From contig NZ_BOMY01000002.1 in NCBI RefSeq assembly GCF_016862435.1, positions 248,001 through 312,000 on the forward strand: DNA of 64,000 nt, in the 5' to 3' direction. This DNA is from Paractinoplanes tereljensis (GTDB lineage: Bacteria > Actinomycetota > Actinomycetes > Mycobacteriales > Micromonosporaceae). The translations under genes were made by a program, and so were the position numbers. Shown here one piece after another: positions 39,862 through 47,632 of this stretch (its first letter is position 1; every line of letters starts with the position of its first letter). The notes beneath the pieces are model-generated. The model was not told the DNA's origin. It ran no database searches and saw only the letters and a list, made by a program, of their open reading frames with translations.

Positions 39862-42048
39862 TCAGCTCAATCGCAGGTAATCCAGGTTGAACCCACCGGT
39901 CTCGCAATAGACCGTCAGCGGTTGGTCGCCGGCCGGCAGTGGCACCGGCACGTGCACCGACTGGTAGGTGCCCCAGCCGCCGGTGGGTGGGACCGAGACG
40001 GTGGCCAGGGTGGCGCCGGACGCGTCGCGCACCGAGATCGCGCCGGGGGCCTCCGCGCCGGTGCCGTTCGCTACCCGCAGTTCCAGGTCGTAGGTTCCGG
40101 CCGCGGCCACGTCCAGGCGGTATTGCAGCCAGTTGCCGGGTGCCGTCCAGCCGACGTTCTTGCCGCCGCTGGCCGACGGGTTCGACTCGACGAAGTTGAC
40201 CCCCTCGGTCCAGCCGTGTTGCGCGACATAGGCCTCCGCCTCGACCGTCTCGCCGATCGGGGCACCGTGCGGGGCCACCGTCAGGTGCACCGTGGTAGCC
40301 ACACGGGCGGCACCGTCGGTGACGTAGAAGGTCAGGGTCTGCTCACCCGCGGTGGTCGGGTGGACGGTCACCTCGCCGGTGGTCGCGTTCAGTGAGACGC
40401 CGGGCGGCAGGTCGGTGGCGTAGTAGGCGAGCCGGTCGCGGTCCCGGTCGGTGGCCTGCAGCCGGAACGTCGTGGTCACGTACTGGTCGGCGATCACCGG
40501 CGCCGGCGCCGCGAAGACCGGTGCGTGGTTGCGGTGGGTGCCGGGCGGTCGCGCATTCCATCGGTACGTGGCGTACGCCCCGGCCGGCACCGTCACCACG
40601 AAGGATTCGGCGCCCAGCACCACACGTACCGACGAGGGGGTGGGGTTGCTGTTGGCGACGATGGCCGTGAAGTCGTTTCCGTCGCGGTAGACGACGTTGC
40701 TCACGCCGCCGGCCGGCGCGCTCGACTCGACCCGGACGTCGCCCGGCTTCAGATAACGGGCGAACTGGCCGAGCGGGTAGAGCTCATCCCGTACCGAAAA
40801 GGTCTTGGAATTGGTGTTGACCTTCACCAATCGGTCCGGCCATTTGGTGGTCGCCGCGATCTGGTCCCAGTCCACGTTGTTGTCGCGTTTGTCGGTCCAG
40901 TGCAGGGTGCCGCCGTCCTGGTCGGTGGCCTGCGCCCAGAGGATGTAGGAACTCGCGTCGAGCCGGAAATAGCTGAGCACGGTTGCCGGGTTCAGGTCGC
41001 TGGTCTCGGTCAGATGCACCGGCTTGCCGAATTCCTGATAGGCGTCGCGCATCACCGTCGGATCGCCCCAATAGGGGTGGAACGCGATCGCGTCGGCCGC
41101 TTTCCGGGCCGCCGGATCGTTCATGATCCGGTAGTAGTTCTTGGTCTCGGTGCTGGCCGGATCGCGCCAGTCCCAGAAGTTGAAGTCGTGCACGTAGAGG
41201 TCGGTGCGCAATCCGGCGCGACGGGTCTCCCGCTTGATCGCGACCGCGAGTTTCTGCTGCTGGTCGACGCTGATGTCCATGGCCGGATAGACCACATCCA
41301 TCCCCGGCTCATTGAGCAACGTCAAAGAATCAACCCGAACCCCCTGCTTCGCGTACGCCTGCAGGTACTTCACGTAGTACCGGGCGAACACGTCGATGCA
41401 GTCGTCCCGCAGCTTGCCCGCCTGGTAGTAGGAAGACGTGCTGCCCGGCTTCAGCGCGACCTCACCGAGGAACTTGTTGTTCGTCTTCATCCAGGCCGGC
41501 GCGCTCCACGCCGACGCGAAGAAGGTGGCCTTCGGGTTGTACTTCAGAATCAGCCGGGCGGTGTCCACGATGTGCAGATCGATGTCCCGCTGAATGGAGA
41601 AGTGCTTCAGCGCGAAATCGTCGGCCACCCCGGCCGGAAGCTCGTCGTAGGACCAGAACGGCAGATGCTCGATGAGGTCGGGGCTGCCGATGGTGAGCCG
41701 GAACCGGTCCAGCCCGGCCCCGGTCTTCGGGTCGGCGAGCAGCCGGATCGCGTTCTCCCGCTCGGCCGGCGTCAGCTTCCAGAGGTTGGACACGCTGGTC
41801 TCGTCGAGTGAGAACCCGATCCCGCTGTACGCCTGCCGCTCCTGACTCGGGTCGACCACCACTGTCGCGTCGGTGCCCTGCCCGCGCCCGTCCCCGACCC
41901 GGACGGCCGGCAGCGCCTGCCAGGCGTGCGTGGCCCCGGTCGACCAGGAGCCGCTGACCAGCGCGCCCCGGTGCCCACCGGCGTCGGCGGGTTGCGCTGT
42001 GGCCAGCAGCAACACCACCACGAGCGCCGCGGTTGTCGATCGCCTCAC
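39862..42048 (-). CDS. Secreted GH30-family glycoside hydrolase with Ig-like and CBM6/35-like modules
   Basis: A 728-residue secreted enzyme. A GTG start and signal peptide (cleavage near ADAGG, about residue 24) lead to a GH30 catalytic barrel plus side beta-domain (about 45-500): SLDETSVSNLW, ASAWSAPAWMKTNN, acid/base Glu in TLLNEPGMD and nucleophile Glu in HLTETSD. A putative Ig/cadherin-like module follows (PVFAAPAPVIADQ..., about 505-595), then a C-terminal carbohydrate-binding module (EAEAYVAQHGWTEG to GGFNLDYLRLS). Likely endo-beta-1,6-galactanase, glucanase or related activity; the subfamily cannot be told by eye. GGGAGG lies before the start. Confidence 0.85.
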   Translation of the reverse strand: MRRSTTAALVVVLLLATAQPADAGGHRGALVSGSWSTGATHAWQALPAVRVGDGRGQGTDATVVVDPSQERQAYSGIGFSLDETSVSNLWKLTPAERENAIRLLADPKTGAGLDRFRLTIGSPDLIEHLPFWSYDELPAGVADDFALKHFSIQRDIDLHIVDTARLILKYNPKATFFASAWSAPAWMKTNNKFLGEVALKPGSTSSYYQAGKLRDDCIDVFARYYVKYLQAYAKQGVRVDSLTLLNEPGMDVVYPAMDISVDQQQKLAVAIKRETRRAGLRTDLYVHDFNFWDWRDPASTETKNYYRIMNDPAARKAADAIAFHPYWGDPTVMRDAYQEFGKPVHLTETSDLNPATVLSYFRLDASSYILWAQATDQDGGTLHWTDKRDNNVDWDQIAATTKWPDRLVKVNTNSKTFSVRDELYPLGQFARYLKPGDVRVESSAPAGGVSNVVYRDGNDFTAIVANSNPTPSSVRVVLGAESFVVTVPAGAYATYRWNARPPGTHRNHAPVFAAPAPVIADQYVTTTFRLQATDRDRDRLAYYATDLPPGVSLNATTGEVTVHPTTAGEQTLTFYVTDGAARVATTVHLTVAPHGAPIGETVEAEAYVAQHGWTEGVNFVESNPSASGGKNVGWTAPGNWLQYRLDVAAAGTYDLELRVANGTGAEAPGAISVRDASGATLATVSVPPTGGWGTYQSVHVPVPLPAGDQPLTVYCETGGFNLDYLRLS

Positions 42049-42059
42049 GAGACCTCCCG

Positions 42060-42085
42060 CACAGATAGATCAAGAGCTATCCGTG
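42060..42085 (-). promoter_or_regulatory. Imperfect inverted repeat in the GH30 leader
   Basis: Arms CACAGATAG (42060-42068) and CTATCCGTG (42077-42085) pair at 8 of 9 positions, 12 nt upstream of the GH30 start and next to its ribosome site. It could be a regulator site or a leader hairpin. Confidence 0.35.
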
Positions 42086-42155
42086 CGAGTTTATTGACGT
42101 CTTTAACTAAGGCGCAACGCCCAGGAAACGTCGAGATTTGACAGACTTCGATGCC

Positions 42156-42689
42156 ATGGACATCTTGCCGGTGGTGGCGACGACGCTCGGTGGTGCGCTT
42201 TCGGCGACTCTCGGTGTGCTGGTCGGTGGCGTCGTCACCCGCCGTGCGCAGGAGCGGCACTGGGTGCGGGACAAGCAGCTGCAGGCCTACCAGGAGCTGT
42301 TCGGGCAGTACGCCCGCTTCATGATGGAACTGCGGCGCGCCCACCTGGACCGCCGGCCGCACAACGCGGACTGGGCCGCCTGGAGTGTCGCGCTGACCTC
42401 GGCCAGCCTGGTCGCGCCGCTGACCGTGGCGACCGCGATCGACGGCTTCGGCCGCGCGGTCGGCGTCTTCCTGGACGCGGTGTCGACCCGCAACCCGGTC
42501 ACCAACCCGGTCGACGAGAAGGGCCTGACCGAGGCGTCCCGCCCGGCGGCGGAGGCCCATCTGCTGTTGCTGAACGCGATCCGGCTGTCGCTGGGCCGCA
42601 CGTTCGAGGAGCTGCCGTTCTACCTGGGCGGCACCCTCGGCTCACACGAACTGGGCCGCGATCCGGCCCGCAACGGCCCGACGACGTAG
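42156..42689 (+). CDS. Small membrane-anchored protein of unknown function
   Basis: A 177-residue protein that I do not recognise. The start taken is the ATG of MDILPVVATTLGG; a TTG six codons earlier is possible but weaker. An N-terminal hydrophobic helix (about 3-25, ALSATLGVLVGGVVTRR) is followed by a helical cytoplasmic region with many Arg, Glu and Leu (AQERHWVRDKQLQAYQELF), a common pattern in small actinobacterial proteins encoded beside unrelated genes. It stands between two secreted glycosidases on the opposite strand with no sign of co-function. Confidence 0.6.
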   Translation: MDILPVVATTLGGALSATLGVLVGGVVTRRAQERHWVRDKQLQAYQELFGQYARFMMELRRAHLDRRPHNADWAAWSVALTSASLVAPLTVATAIDGFGRAVGVFLDAVSTRNPVTNPVDEKGLTEASRPAAEAHLLLLNAIRLSLGRTFEELPFYLGGTLGSHELGRDPARNGPTT

Positions 42690-42716
42690 GCGTGGATGCG
42701 CACCACGCGCGGGGGC

Positions 42717-43571
42717 CTACTGGTATTCGGTGTCGGGGGTGGCGTACATGCGGACCCAGTCGATGTCCTGGCGGGCCGGCTGCATCAGGGCGCCGTTGTC
42801 CGGGAACATGTCCATCTGGGCGCCGCCGTTGGAGCGGCTGAACGCCTCGATCGAGGCGTTGATGGTGCATTTGAGGACGCCATCGACGTACCAGGAAATT
42901 TTGGTTGGTTGCCAATCGATGGCGTAGTTGTGGAACTGGGTGGAATCGAGGACCACCTTGCATTCCTTCGTGCCCTTGGAATGCACGAAGAGGCCGACGG
43001 TGGGGGCGGCCACGTCGCGTTCGGCGAAGTCGATCTCGGCCTCGGACCAGAGGGCGTCGTTGTCCGGCCAGAGCAGCGGGACCGCGTGGTAGGGCTTGCC
43101 GCCGTTGTTGCCCAGCGGCAGCGCGCGCTCGCGGACCTCGACCCGCCCGTACCGGAAGGGTCTCGTCCGGCCCCACAGGCCGCCGGTCTTGCCGTCGGCC
43201 GTACCGGTCACCCGCAGGTAGCCGCCGCTCTGGGTGGTCTGCGACGCGCAGCGCTGGCCGTTGTCGTGGTAACCGGGCGAGCAGCCGACGGTCTCGTCGT
43301 AGCCGGCCCCGAACAGGCCCCACTTCTTCAGGTCGATCGCGGTGCCGTTGAACTCGTCCGACTGCTCGGCCACCGGCGCTCCCCACTGCTGGCGGAAGGC
43401 GGCCTCGTCGGGGGCATGGATGATCGCGGGGACGGTGGCGGCGGGCGCGACGACGGCCTGATCCGGGGCGCTCGCGGGATCGGTGTTCTCGGCCCACGCG
43501 ACGCCACCGATGGCGGCAGCAAGAAGGGCACCGGCGGCAACTAGCGGGCGTCGCCAGTGGGGGTGTTTCAC
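42717..43571 (-). CDS. Secreted GH16-family beta-glucanase-like enzyme
   Basis: A 284-residue secreted GH16 protein. Signal peptide with a long hydrophobic run (PLVAAGALLAAAIGGVAWA, about 9-27), a Pro/Ala linker, then the jelly-roll domain (about 60-284). The catalytic ExDxxE signature is present as EAEIDFAE, with WGRTRPFRYGRVEVRERALP before it and FHNYAIDWQPTKISWYVDG after it, both typical of GH16. No binding module. It should cleave a beta-1,3/1,4-glucan or related polymer. Confidence 0.88.
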   Translation of the reverse strand: MKHPHWRRPLVAAGALLAAAIGGVAWAENTDPASAPDQAVVAPAATVPAIIHAPDEAAFRQQWGAPVAEQSDEFNGTAIDLKKWGLFGAGYDETVGCSPGYHDNGQRCASQTTQSGGYLRVTGTADGKTGGLWGRTRPFRYGRVEVRERALPLGNNGGKPYHAVPLLWPDNDALWSEAEIDFAERDVAAPTVGLFVHSKGTKECKVVLDSTQFHNYAIDWQPTKISWYVDGVLKCTINASIEAFSRSNGGAQMDMFPDNGALMQPARQDIDWVRMYATPDTEYQ

Positions 43572-43591
43572 CGGGCGAAGGCTACCCGGCC

Positions 43592-43620
43592 GCGGCCCGG
43601 CTGTTCACCAGCCGGGCCGC
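43592..43620 (-). terminator. Terminator of the EF-Tu gene
   Basis: Perfect 12-bp arms GCGGCCCGGCTG (43592-43603) and CAGCCGGGCCGC (43609-43620) with a 5-nt loop, 11 nt past the EF-Tu stop on the minus strand. Confidence 0.8.
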
Positions 43621-43630
43621 TAATCGTGGT

Positions 43631-44821
43631 TCAGTCCAACAGATGGGTGACGGTACCGGCGGCAACCGTGCGATTACCCTCACGTACGGCGAAACCCATC
43701 CCGGTCTCCAGCGCGACCGGCTTACCGAGCGTGACCACGACGTCGTCGAGGGTGTCGCCCGGCATCACCAGGTCGAGCCCGCCCAGGTCCAGACCACCCG
43801 ACACGTCGGTCGTGTGGAAGTAGAACTGGGGCCGGTAGTTGGCCTCGAACGGCGTGTGCCGGCCGCCCTCGGCGTAGGTCAGCGCGTACATCGTCGCCCG
43901 GAACCGCTGGTGCGGCGTGACGCTGCCGGGCACCGCGACCACCTGGCCGCGCTGCACCTGCTCGCGCTTCACGCCCCGGAGCAGGACGGCCGCGTTGTCG
44001 CCGGCCTGGGCCGACTCCAGCGACTTGCCGAACATCTCCAGGCCGGTGGCCACGCTGGCCACGGTCGGGCCGAGGCCGACGACCTCGACCGGGTCGCCGA
44101 CGTGCAGCGTGCCGCGCTCGACCTTGCCGGTGACGACCGTGCCCCGGCCGCTGATCGACAGGACGTTCTCGATCGGCATCAGGAACGGCTCGCCCAGCTC
44201 GCGCGGCGGCACCGGGACGTAGTCGTCGACCGCGTCGAGCAGGTCGACGACCGAGCCGACCCAGTGCGGGTCGCCCTCGAGGGCCTTCAGCGCGCTCACG
44301 CGCACCACCGGCACCTCGTCGCCCGGGAAGCCGTACTCGCTGAGCAGCTCCCGCACCTCCAGCTCGACCAGGTCGAGCAGCTCCGGGTCGTCCACGGCGT
44401 CGCTCTTGTTGAGCGCCACCACCAGGTACGGCACGCCGACCCGCTTGGCCAGCAGCACGTGCTCGCGGGTCTGCGGCATCGACCCGTCCTGCGCCGACAC
44501 GACGAGGATCGCGCCGTCCACCTGCGCCGCCCCCGTGATCATGTTCTTCACGTAGTCGGCGTGGCCGGGCATGTCCACGTGCGCGTAGTGGCGCGTCGGG
44601 GTCTCGTACTCGACGTGCGCGATGGTGATGGTGATGCCGCGGGCGGCCTCCTCCGGCGCCTTGTCGATGCCCTCGAACGCGACGTACCGGTTGGCGGCCG
44701 GGTCGCGGTCGGCGAGCACCTTCGTGATGGCGGCGGTCAGGGTGGTCTTGCCGTGGTCGACGTGCCCCATCGTCCCGATGTTGACGTGCGGCTTGTTACG
44801 GATGAACTGGCTCTTGGCCAT
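43631..44821 (-). CDS. tuf: Divergent, stand-alone elongation factor Tu
   Basis: A 396-residue EF-Tu with intact GTPase motifs: GHVDHGKT (19-26), DMPGHADY, and NKSD in [10 protein letters not shown]. It delivers aminoacyl-tRNA to the ribosome. It is isolated, without rpsL/rpsG/fusA neighbours, and differs from canonical actinobacterial EF-Tu at usually invariant sites: DCPGH is DMPGH, NKAD is NKSD, GITISIAHV is GITITIAHV. Arg127 ([10 protein letters not shown]) stands where E. coli has Gln124, a position where a basic change gives kirromycin resistance. It therefore resembles the tuf3-type second EF-Tu of streptomycetes: a specialised or elfamycin-insensitive copy. A structured leader with a short ORF precedes it. 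Confidence 0.88.
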   Translation of the reverse strand: MAKSQFIRNKPHVNIGTMGHVDHGKTTLTAAITKVLADRDPAANRYVAFEGIDKAPEEAARGITITIAHVEYETPTRHYAHVDMPGHADYVKNMITGAAQVDGAILVVSAQDGSMPQTREHVLLAKRVGVPYLVVALNKSDAVDDPELLDLVELEVRELLSEYGFPGDEVPVVRVSALKALEGDPHWVGSVVDLLDAVDDYVPVPPRELGEPFLMPIENVLSISGRGTVVTGKVERGTLHVGDPVEVVGLGPTVASVATGLEMFGKSLESAQAGDNAAVLLRGVKREQVQRGQVVAVPGSVTPHQRFRATMYALTYAEGGRHTPFEANYRPQFYFHTTDVSGGLDLGGLDLVMPGDTLDDVVVTLGKPVALETGMGFAVREGNRTVAAGTVTHLLD

Positions 44822-44898
44822 GATGGTTCCTCACTGGTGGTAAGGCTGATTTGTCACGAAACGCGGCTAACCGCGCCAGAACCCGCACAGGGACCAGC

Positions 44899-44938
44899 GA
44901 CCCTTCCCCGGGGTTCTGCTGGCAGGTGGGGAAGGGTC
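44899..44938 (-). promoter_or_regulatory. 11-bp hairpin in the EF-Tu leader (candidate attenuator)
   Basis: Arms GACCCTTCCCC and GGGGAAGGGTC (44899-44909 and 44928-44938 on the plus strand) pair perfectly with an 18-nt loop. On the minus strand the 5' arm begins at the stop codon of the leader ORF. A smaller hairpin, CGCGG-N4-CCGCG (44862-44875), follows before the EF-Tu ribosome site GAGGAA. There is no U-tract. Confidence 0.6.
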
Positions 44939-45020
44939 AGCTTCGGGTATCGGCGCCGCTGACAAGAAGAACGCGCCCGGGAGCCACCATCGAGGGCAGC
45001 TGCAGACCGGGCGCGAACAT
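44937..45020 (-). CDS. Putative 27-residue leader peptide upstream of EF-Tu
   Basis: A small ORF of 27 codons (begins MFAPGLQLPS, then MVAPGRVLLV, ends ADTRS) in the EF-Tu leader. A candidate promoter, TCGACC (45051-45056, -35) and TAACGT (45028-45033, -10, 17-nt spacer), would start transcription at or within 1-2 nt of its ATG, so the ORF would be leaderless, as is common for attenuation peptides in actinomycetes. Codons 2-5 and 14-17 form a 9-bp hairpin, and the TGA lies at the foot of a second, 11-bp hairpin. Repeated APG motifs are notable. Whether it is translated is not proven. Confidence 0.5.
   Translation of the reverse strand: MFAPGLQLPSMVAPGRVLLVSGADTRS
44972..45015 (-). promoter_or_regulatory. 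9-bp hairpin within the leader ORF
   Basis: Arms CGCGCCCGG (44972-44980) and CCGGGCGCG (45007-45015) pair perfectly with a 26-nt loop. Both arms lie within the leader ORF, so a translating or stalled ribosome would open it. Confidence 0.5.
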
Positions 45021-45075
45021 GCGGATCACGTTAGGCGTCAACCGATCATCGGTCGACTTAATTTCCTACGTTTCG

Positions 45076-46884
45076 TCACCAGGTGAAGGTGGACCCTTTG
45101 GAGGAGCTGGCGATCGTCCGGCCGTTCCGCTCGTAGCGGTAGGTCATGACCACCGCGTACTGCCGGCCGCGCGACGGGCTGGCCCCGGACGGCCCGCATC
45201 CCTGCGTCGCCGCGTTGCCGCCGAAGGCCAGGCCGTTACAGGTCTTCGGCCCGGCCACGGTGCGGCCGCTGCTCGCGTCCTGCAACGTCACCGAGATGCT
45301 GCCGGTGCCACCGCCCGGCGCGGTCAGCGACGCCTGGTACTGGATGTCGCGCCCGATCATCTGACACGGCGCCGGCACCAGCGGCGTCCGGCTGCTCAGG
45401 TCGAAGGCCACGCTCTGCCGGCATTGCCAAGGACCATAGGGCTTGGCCTCTGGTTGCGGTGACCGCGTCTTGGTCACCCTGGGTGCGGAGGCTTTGGCGG
45501 GTACGCGGGTACGGGTGACCGAACGCACCGGGTGGGCAGCCGCCTTCACCGGCGCCCGGCTCGCCAGCGCGGCCGGGGACGGTTTCGACGAGCTGGTCGG
45601 GGTGACCGTCTCCCGGGGTTGCCCGCCGTCCTCGCGGCCGTTGTTCCAGATCGTGGTGACCACCGCCGACGCGACCATGGCCGCCGCGATCAGCCCCATG
45701 GTGACCCCGGGCCGCTTGATCCACCGCCACCGGGGCGGGGCGTTCCCGAGGTCCGGCTTGCGTGGCAAGGGCAGCAGGCTGACCGCCTCGGCGACGTCGT
45801 CCCCGCCCTCCCGGCCCGGCCCCGCGTTGCCGGTCCGCACCTCCGGCTCGCTCACACTGGCGGGCCGGGCTCGAACGGGCTGGCTGGGCACCCGACTCGC
45901 GCGGGGCGGATGGGCCAGGCCGTTCGGGTAGAACGCCGAGTCGTCCGAGTAGGCGCTGCCCGGGTCGGTGTAGACCCCGTGCGGCCGGGGCAGGGCCGGC
46001 ACACCCTCACACTCCCGGGCCGCGTCGGACAGCGCCACCACCATCTCGGCCGCGCTGGGCCGCAGCCGGGGTTTGCTCGCCATGCAGTCGTCGACCAGGT
46101 CCCAGACCGCGTCCGGCATGCCCGGCCGCCGCTCCCGTTGACCCTCCATGTGCCGGCGCATCAGGTCCGGGATCGAGTCGCTGTCGTACGGCGGCCGCCC
46201 GCTGACCAGCTCGTACAGGAGCACGCCGAGCGCGTACACATCGGTGGCCGGGGAGGCGGTCGACCCGTGGAACGCCTCCGGGGCCATGTAGTGCGGGGTG
46301 CCGACGACCGCGTTGGGCGTGGTCATGCTGGGGGTGTTGAGGATCCGCGCGACCCCGAAGTCGGTGAGCCGGGTGTCCAGCCTGCCGCCCTCCACGCGCA
46401 GCAGGATGTTGTCCGGCTTGAGGTCGCGGTGGATCACGCCGAGCTCGTGCGCCTCGGCCAGCGCCGCCGCGACCTGGGCCGCGAGCCGGCAGGCCTCGGT
46501 CGCGGCGACGGTGCCGCGTTCGCGGAGATGATCGCGCAGGCTGCCGCCGTCGACCAGGTCCATCACCAGCCCGAGGGTCTCGCCCACGCTGAACAGATCA
46601 CGGACCCGCACCACGTTGCGGTGCCGCAGCATCAGCAGGATGGTGCGCTCCTGCACGAACCGGGTGACCAGCTTGGGCTGGCGCAGCAGGCTCTCGTGCA
46701 GCAGCTTGACCGCGACGGGTTCGCCGGAGGCCCGGTCCACACCCCGCCACACGGTGCCGGTGGCACCCTGGCCGATGGGATGCTGCAGGACGTACGAGCT
46801 CCCGACGCAGCGCCCACTGAGATCCATGGTCGACGCGCCGTCAGAATCCGCCCGTGCGACGCTGCTCGTGCGATCCTTGGTCAC
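45076..46884 (-). CDS. PASTA-less Hanks-type Ser/Thr protein kinase with extracytoplasmic domain
   Basis: A 602-residue receptor-like kinase. The kinase domain (about 30-290) has IGQGATGTVWRG, AVKLL (ATP Lys), IHRDLKPDNILL, LTDFGVAR and VGTPHYMAPEAF, all intact. A Pro-rich juxtamembrane stretch leads to one helix (GLIAAAMVASAVVTTIW, about 415-432), a Ser/Thr/Pro stalk and an extracytoplasmic domain of about 110 residues with four Cys (WQCRQ, APCQM, KTCNG, QGCGP), likely two disulfides, and no PASTA repeats. The GTG (VTKDRTSS) was chosen because GGAGGA lies 8 nt before it; the frame is open further upstream. The ligand is unknown. Confidence 0.88.
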   Translation of the reverse strand: MTKDRTSSVARADSDGASTMDLSGRCVGSSYVLQHPIGQGATGTVWRGVDRASGEPVAVKLLHESLLRQPKLVTRFVQERTILLMLRHRNVVRVRDLFSVGETLGLVMDLVDGGSLRDHLRERGTVAATEACRLAAQVAAALAEAHELGVIHRDLKPDNILLRVEGGRLDTRLTDFGVARILNTPSMTTPNAVVGTPHYMAPEAFHGSTASPATDVYALGVLLYELVSGRPPYDSDSIPDLMRRHMEGQRERRPGMPDAVWDLVDDCMASKPRLRPSAAEMVVALSDAARECEGVPALPRPHGVYTDPGSAYSDDSAFYPNGLAHPPRASRVPSQPVRARPASVSEPEVRTGNAGPGREGGDDVAEAVSLLPLPRKPDLGNAPPRWRWIKRPGVTMGLIAAAMVASAVVTTIWNNGREDGGQPRETVTPTSSSKPSPAALASRAPVKAAAHPVRSVTRTRVPAKASAPRVTKTRSPQPEAKPYGPWQCRQSVAFDLSSRTPLVPAPCQMIGRDIQYQASLTAPGGGTGSISVTLQDASSGRTVAGPKTCNGLAFGGNAATQGCGPSGASPSRGRQYAVVMTYRYERNGRTIASSSKGSTFTW

Positions 46885-47028
46885 GAAAACTTCCTCCCGG
46901 ACTGTCACCGATGCCCCGGAATCCTGCTGTTTGTCCGGATCGATGGCAAGCCCGCGAGTCCAAGTTCGCACCTTTGGTAGGTATAGCGGGATTCCCGTCA
47001 CTGCCCCGCCCGGCATTCGTTCGGCAGA

Positions 47029-47604
47029 TCAAGAACGAAGAGCCCGCAGACCGAGTACGGCGATCCAGCTGCAGCCCACCGCGATGGCCAACCGCTGGAA
47101 GACCCCGGTGGCCGCCTCGATGCCGCCGGCCAGCACGAACAACCCGGGCACGGCGACACCCACCGCGCGGCAGTACCAACTCCACCCCCGCGTCGGACGC
47201 CAGCGCGCCGCCACGAACGCCGCCGCCGGCAGTGACACCAGGAAGACGACCGCCGAGACAAGGTTATGGACGATGCCGTGCCCGGTCCGCACGGTGGTCG
47301 GCGCCGGATCGCTGACGAACGCACCGGCCAGCATCAGACTCACCCCGAACAGCGCCAGCAGCCACCCGGTCCAGCGCGACACGACCTGCCGCACGGCGAC
47401 CGAGAACGCGACCATCAGCGCGCCGGTGATCAGAAAGCTGGCGATCTGCAGCCAGCCGCCCGGCCCGATCGCGGCCTCGCTCACGAAGTCACGCAGCGGG
47501 TCGTAGTCCGGGCGGATCCGATCGTTGACCAGGAACACCGCCACGAACAGCGGACCGGCCACCACGCCGCACCACAGCAGGATCCGCGCCATGGCCGGAA
47601 CCAT
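47029..47604 (-). CDS. DUF998-family membrane protein
   Basis: A 191-residue protein with about six hydrophobic helices. The segment RPDYDPLRDFVSEAAIGPGGWLQIASFLI after helix 1 (seen as YDPLRDFVSE and GGWLQIASFLI) is the signature of the DUF998 family, along with the GIVHNLVSAVVFL helix. The function is unknown. The ATG of MVPAMAR is used; MARILLW four codons later is equally possible. It is co-directional with the hybrid kinase (28 nt upstream) and with the Ser/Thr kinase. Confidence 0.8.
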   Translation of the reverse strand: MVPAMARILLWCGVVAGPLFVAVFLVNDRIRPDYDPLRDFVSEAAIGPGGWLQIASFLITGALMVAFSVAVRQVVSRWTGWLLALFGVSLMLAGAFVSDPAPTTVRTGHGIVHNLVSAVVFLVSLPAAAFVAARWRPTRGWSWYCRAVGVAVPGLFVLAGGIEAATGVFQRLAIAVGCSWIAVLGLRALRS

Positions 47605-47632
47605 AGGCGCGGATCACTGAGTGCGGGCTGAG

